Assembly: GCA_963823215.1 (NCBI GenBank)
Contig: CAWGKT010000015.1
Coordinates: 124,001-188,000 of the forward strand
Origin: CAIWHR01 sp963823215
GTDB lineage: Bacteria; Pseudomonadota; Gammaproteobacteria; Burkholderiales; Casimicrobiaceae
Reading direction: 5' to 3'
Length of the DNA: 64,000 bases
The notes under the pieces were generated by a model that ran no database searches, was not told where the DNA came from, and was given only the letters and a program-made list of their open reading frames with translations. Each line of letters begins with the position of its first letter. The stretch's first letter is position 1. Of this stretch, positions 62,324-64,000 are shown piece after piece. The position numbers were made by a program, and so were the translations under genes.

Positions 62324-64000
62324 GCTTCCCGACTACGCCGAACTGCACTGCCTGTCGAATTTCTCGTTCCTCCGCGGCGCGTCGCACCCGGAGGAACTGG
62401 TCGAGCGCGCGAGTGCGCAGGGCTACGCGGCGCTGGCGATCACCGACGAGTGCTCGTTCTCGGGCATCGTTCGCGCGCATCTCGCGGCGAAGCACGCGGG
62501 CCTTCCGCTGGTCATCGGCAGCGAGGTCGCGATCAATGACGGAGTGAAGCTCGTGCTGCTCGCCACCGACCGCGCGAGCTACGGCAACCTCGCGCAACTG
62601 ATCACGCGCGGGCGGCGCAACGCGGTGAAGGGCAGCTACGCGCTGTCGCGCGACGACGTCGCGACGTTCGCGGACGGGCTCCTCGCGCTGTGGGTGCCGC
62701 CGGAACTGTCAGCAAAAGGGGCGCTCTGGGTCGCCGCGACCTTTCCGGGTCGCGCGTGGATTGCCGTCGAGCTCTTCGCCCACGCCGGCGACCGCGCCCG
62801 GCTTGCGCACTGCGCGGCGCTGGCGCGGCAGACAGGCCTGCCGCAGGTCGCCGCCGGCGACGTTCACATGCACGTGCGCGCCCGGCGCGCGCTGCAGGAC
62901 ACGGTCACGGCGATCCGCGTGAAAAAGCCGCTCGCCGAATGCGGCTACGCGCTTCATCCCAATGGCGAGCGGCACCTGCGTTCGCGCGCGCGGCTTGCGA
63001 CGATCTATCCGCCCGAGCTGCTCGCCGAGACCATCACGATTGCGCAGCGCTGCGCGTTCTCGCTCGACGAATTGCGTTACGAGTACCCGGAGGAGATCGT
63101 GCCGGAGGGGCAAACACCGGCATCGCATCTGCGTGCGCTGGTCGAAGCGGGATTGGCGAGGCGGTATCGGGGACAGACCACGTTTTCCGCGGAACTGACC
63201 GTGGCTTTGGGCGGAGGCGTAGTGGAAAACGTGGTCTGTCCCCGATTTCCGATCTGCCCCCCGATGTCCGCGCACTGGTCGAGCACGAGCTCGCGCTGAT
63301 CGCGGAATTGAAGTACGAACCGTATTTTCTCACCGTCCACGACATCGTCGCCTTCGCCCGCGCGCAGGGCATCCTCTGCCAGGGCCGCGGCTCCGCGGCC
63401 AACTCGGCAGTCTGCTACGCGCTCGGGATCACCGAGGTCGATCCGGCGCGGATGAGCATGCTGTTCGAGCGCTTCATCTCGAAGGAGCGCAACGAGCCGC
63501 CGGACATCGACGTCGACTTCGAGCACCAGCGGCGCGAGGAAGTCATCCAGTACATCTACGCGAAATACGGCCGCGACCGCGCGGCGCTCGCCGCGACGCT
63601 CATCACCTACCGGCCGAAGAGCGCCGTGCGCGATGTCGGCCGGGCGCTGGGTCTCGACCTCGCGCAGATCGATCGGCTTGCCGGCATGTTCGCCTGGTGG
63701 GACGGCCGCGAGGTCAGGCCCGAGCGTGTCCGCGAGGCGGGGTTCGAGCCCGACAACCCGGTGTTCGTCCGCCTCGTCACGCTGACGGGCGAGCTGATGG
63801 GCTTCCCGCGCCACCTGTCGCAGCACGTCGGCGGCTTCGTCATCGCGCGCGATCTGCTCGAGCGGATGGTCCCGATCGAGAACGCGGCGATGGCGGAGCG
63901 CACCGTCCTCCAGTGGGACAAGGATGACCTCGACGCGCTGGGCCTGCTCAAGGTCGATTGCCTCGCGCTCGGCATGCTGTCGGCGATCAGGCGCTGCCTC
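62322..64000 (+). CDS. dnaE2: error-prone DNA polymerase DnaE2 (partial at window edge; REP inside, one frameshift)
   Basis: GTG start at 62322: VLPDYAELHCLSNFSFLRGA and SHPEELVERASAQGYAALAI, then TDECSFSGIVRAH is the PHP domain of DnaE2. ELRYEYPEEIVPEGQTPASH leads into REP copy 5, then a shift, then DVRALVEHELALIAELKYEP, YFLTVHDIVAFARAQGILCQ, GRGSAANSAVCYALGITEVD, PPDIDVDFEHQRREEVIQYI and HVGGFVIARDLLERMVPIEN. The catalytic DIDVDFEH acids are present. Adding one C to the C6 run near 63258 would restore a continuous frame through the REP. It continues beyond 64000. Confidence 0.9.
63169..63243. repeat. REP-like inverted repeat, copy 5, inside dnaE2
   Basis: GGGGACAGACCACGTTTTCC... to ...GAAAACGTGGTCTGTCCCC. 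75 bases (25 codons), so it is frame-neutral by length. Confidence 0.9.

Noticed and set aside
1..64000. CRISPR array, prophage, integron or rRNA operon
   Set aside because: No regularly spaced direct repeats, phage structural genes, integrase or rRNA sequence was seen.

Overview
The window is GC-rich proteobacterial chromosomal DNA, most likely from a betaproteobacterium (Burkholderiales-like). This is inferred from gene content: DUF3182, three DUF883/YqjD-type proteins, an HiPIP with a Tat signal, a phasin, a PEP-CTERM protein, and interspersed repeats of a kind familiar from that order. No rRNA gene lies here; the one RNA gene seen is a tRNA-Leu(UAA). Many genes carry single-base frameshifts, concentrated at 1-9.5 kb and 50-63.3 kb, whereas 27-49 kb is almost clean. 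Reading frames recover on both sides of the breaks and stop/start overlaps survive, so many breaks look like sequence errors. A minority are real truncations.

Layout. 1-8.1 kb (minus): a tightly coupled operon of an FtsW/RodA glycosyltransferase, a penicillin-binding transpeptidase, a small unknown protein, an FHA-domain protein, a PP2C phosphatase and the start of what may be a Ser/Thr kinase. It resembles the actinobacterial pstP-rodA-pbpA-pknAB-fhaA set. 8.6-25 kb: a stress/envelope accessory region of small membrane proteins, lipoproteins, DUF883 paralogues, a DUF3182 protein coupled to an alpha/beta hydrolase, a CBS protein, HiPIP, a Crp/Fnr regulator, a VOC protein and a metallothionein-like protein. 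Inside it is a block of gene fragments (ABC binding protein, transposase, Ku). 25.3-27.4 kb: a PEP-CTERM protein and an IS3-family element. 27.5-30.8 kb: a Rieske/FAD oxidoreductase followed by a tandem SagB-type oxidoreductase.

31.7-42.9 kb: a signalling block (degenerate sensor, two response regulators, a sigma54 activator, a CHASE3 histidine kinase, a Crp/Fnr regulator) followed by envelope/stress proteins (AI-2E exporter, PRC-barrel, BON, SYLF). A 16-bp palindrome recurs in two of the divergent gaps. 42.9-51.8 kb: a DASS-type anion transporter with an unusual lipoprotein-like N-terminal domain, a flavin reductase-like protein, a lipoprotein, tRNA-Leu, a GGDEF/EAL protein, a phasin and a zinc alcohol dehydrogenase.

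51.9-64 kb: an SOS mutagenesis locus: lexA, gst, a VOC gene, imuA, a higBA toxin-antitoxin pair, imuB, then minus-strand redox and hydrolase genes (molybdopterin oxidoreductase, cytochrome b, phosphoesterase, M14 peptidase), and finally dnaE2 running off the end. lexA and dnaE2 share near-identical palindromic operators. Five copies of one repeat (GGGGACAGACCACG...CGTGGTCTGTCCCC) sit only in this locus; two lie in frame inside imuB and dnaE2.
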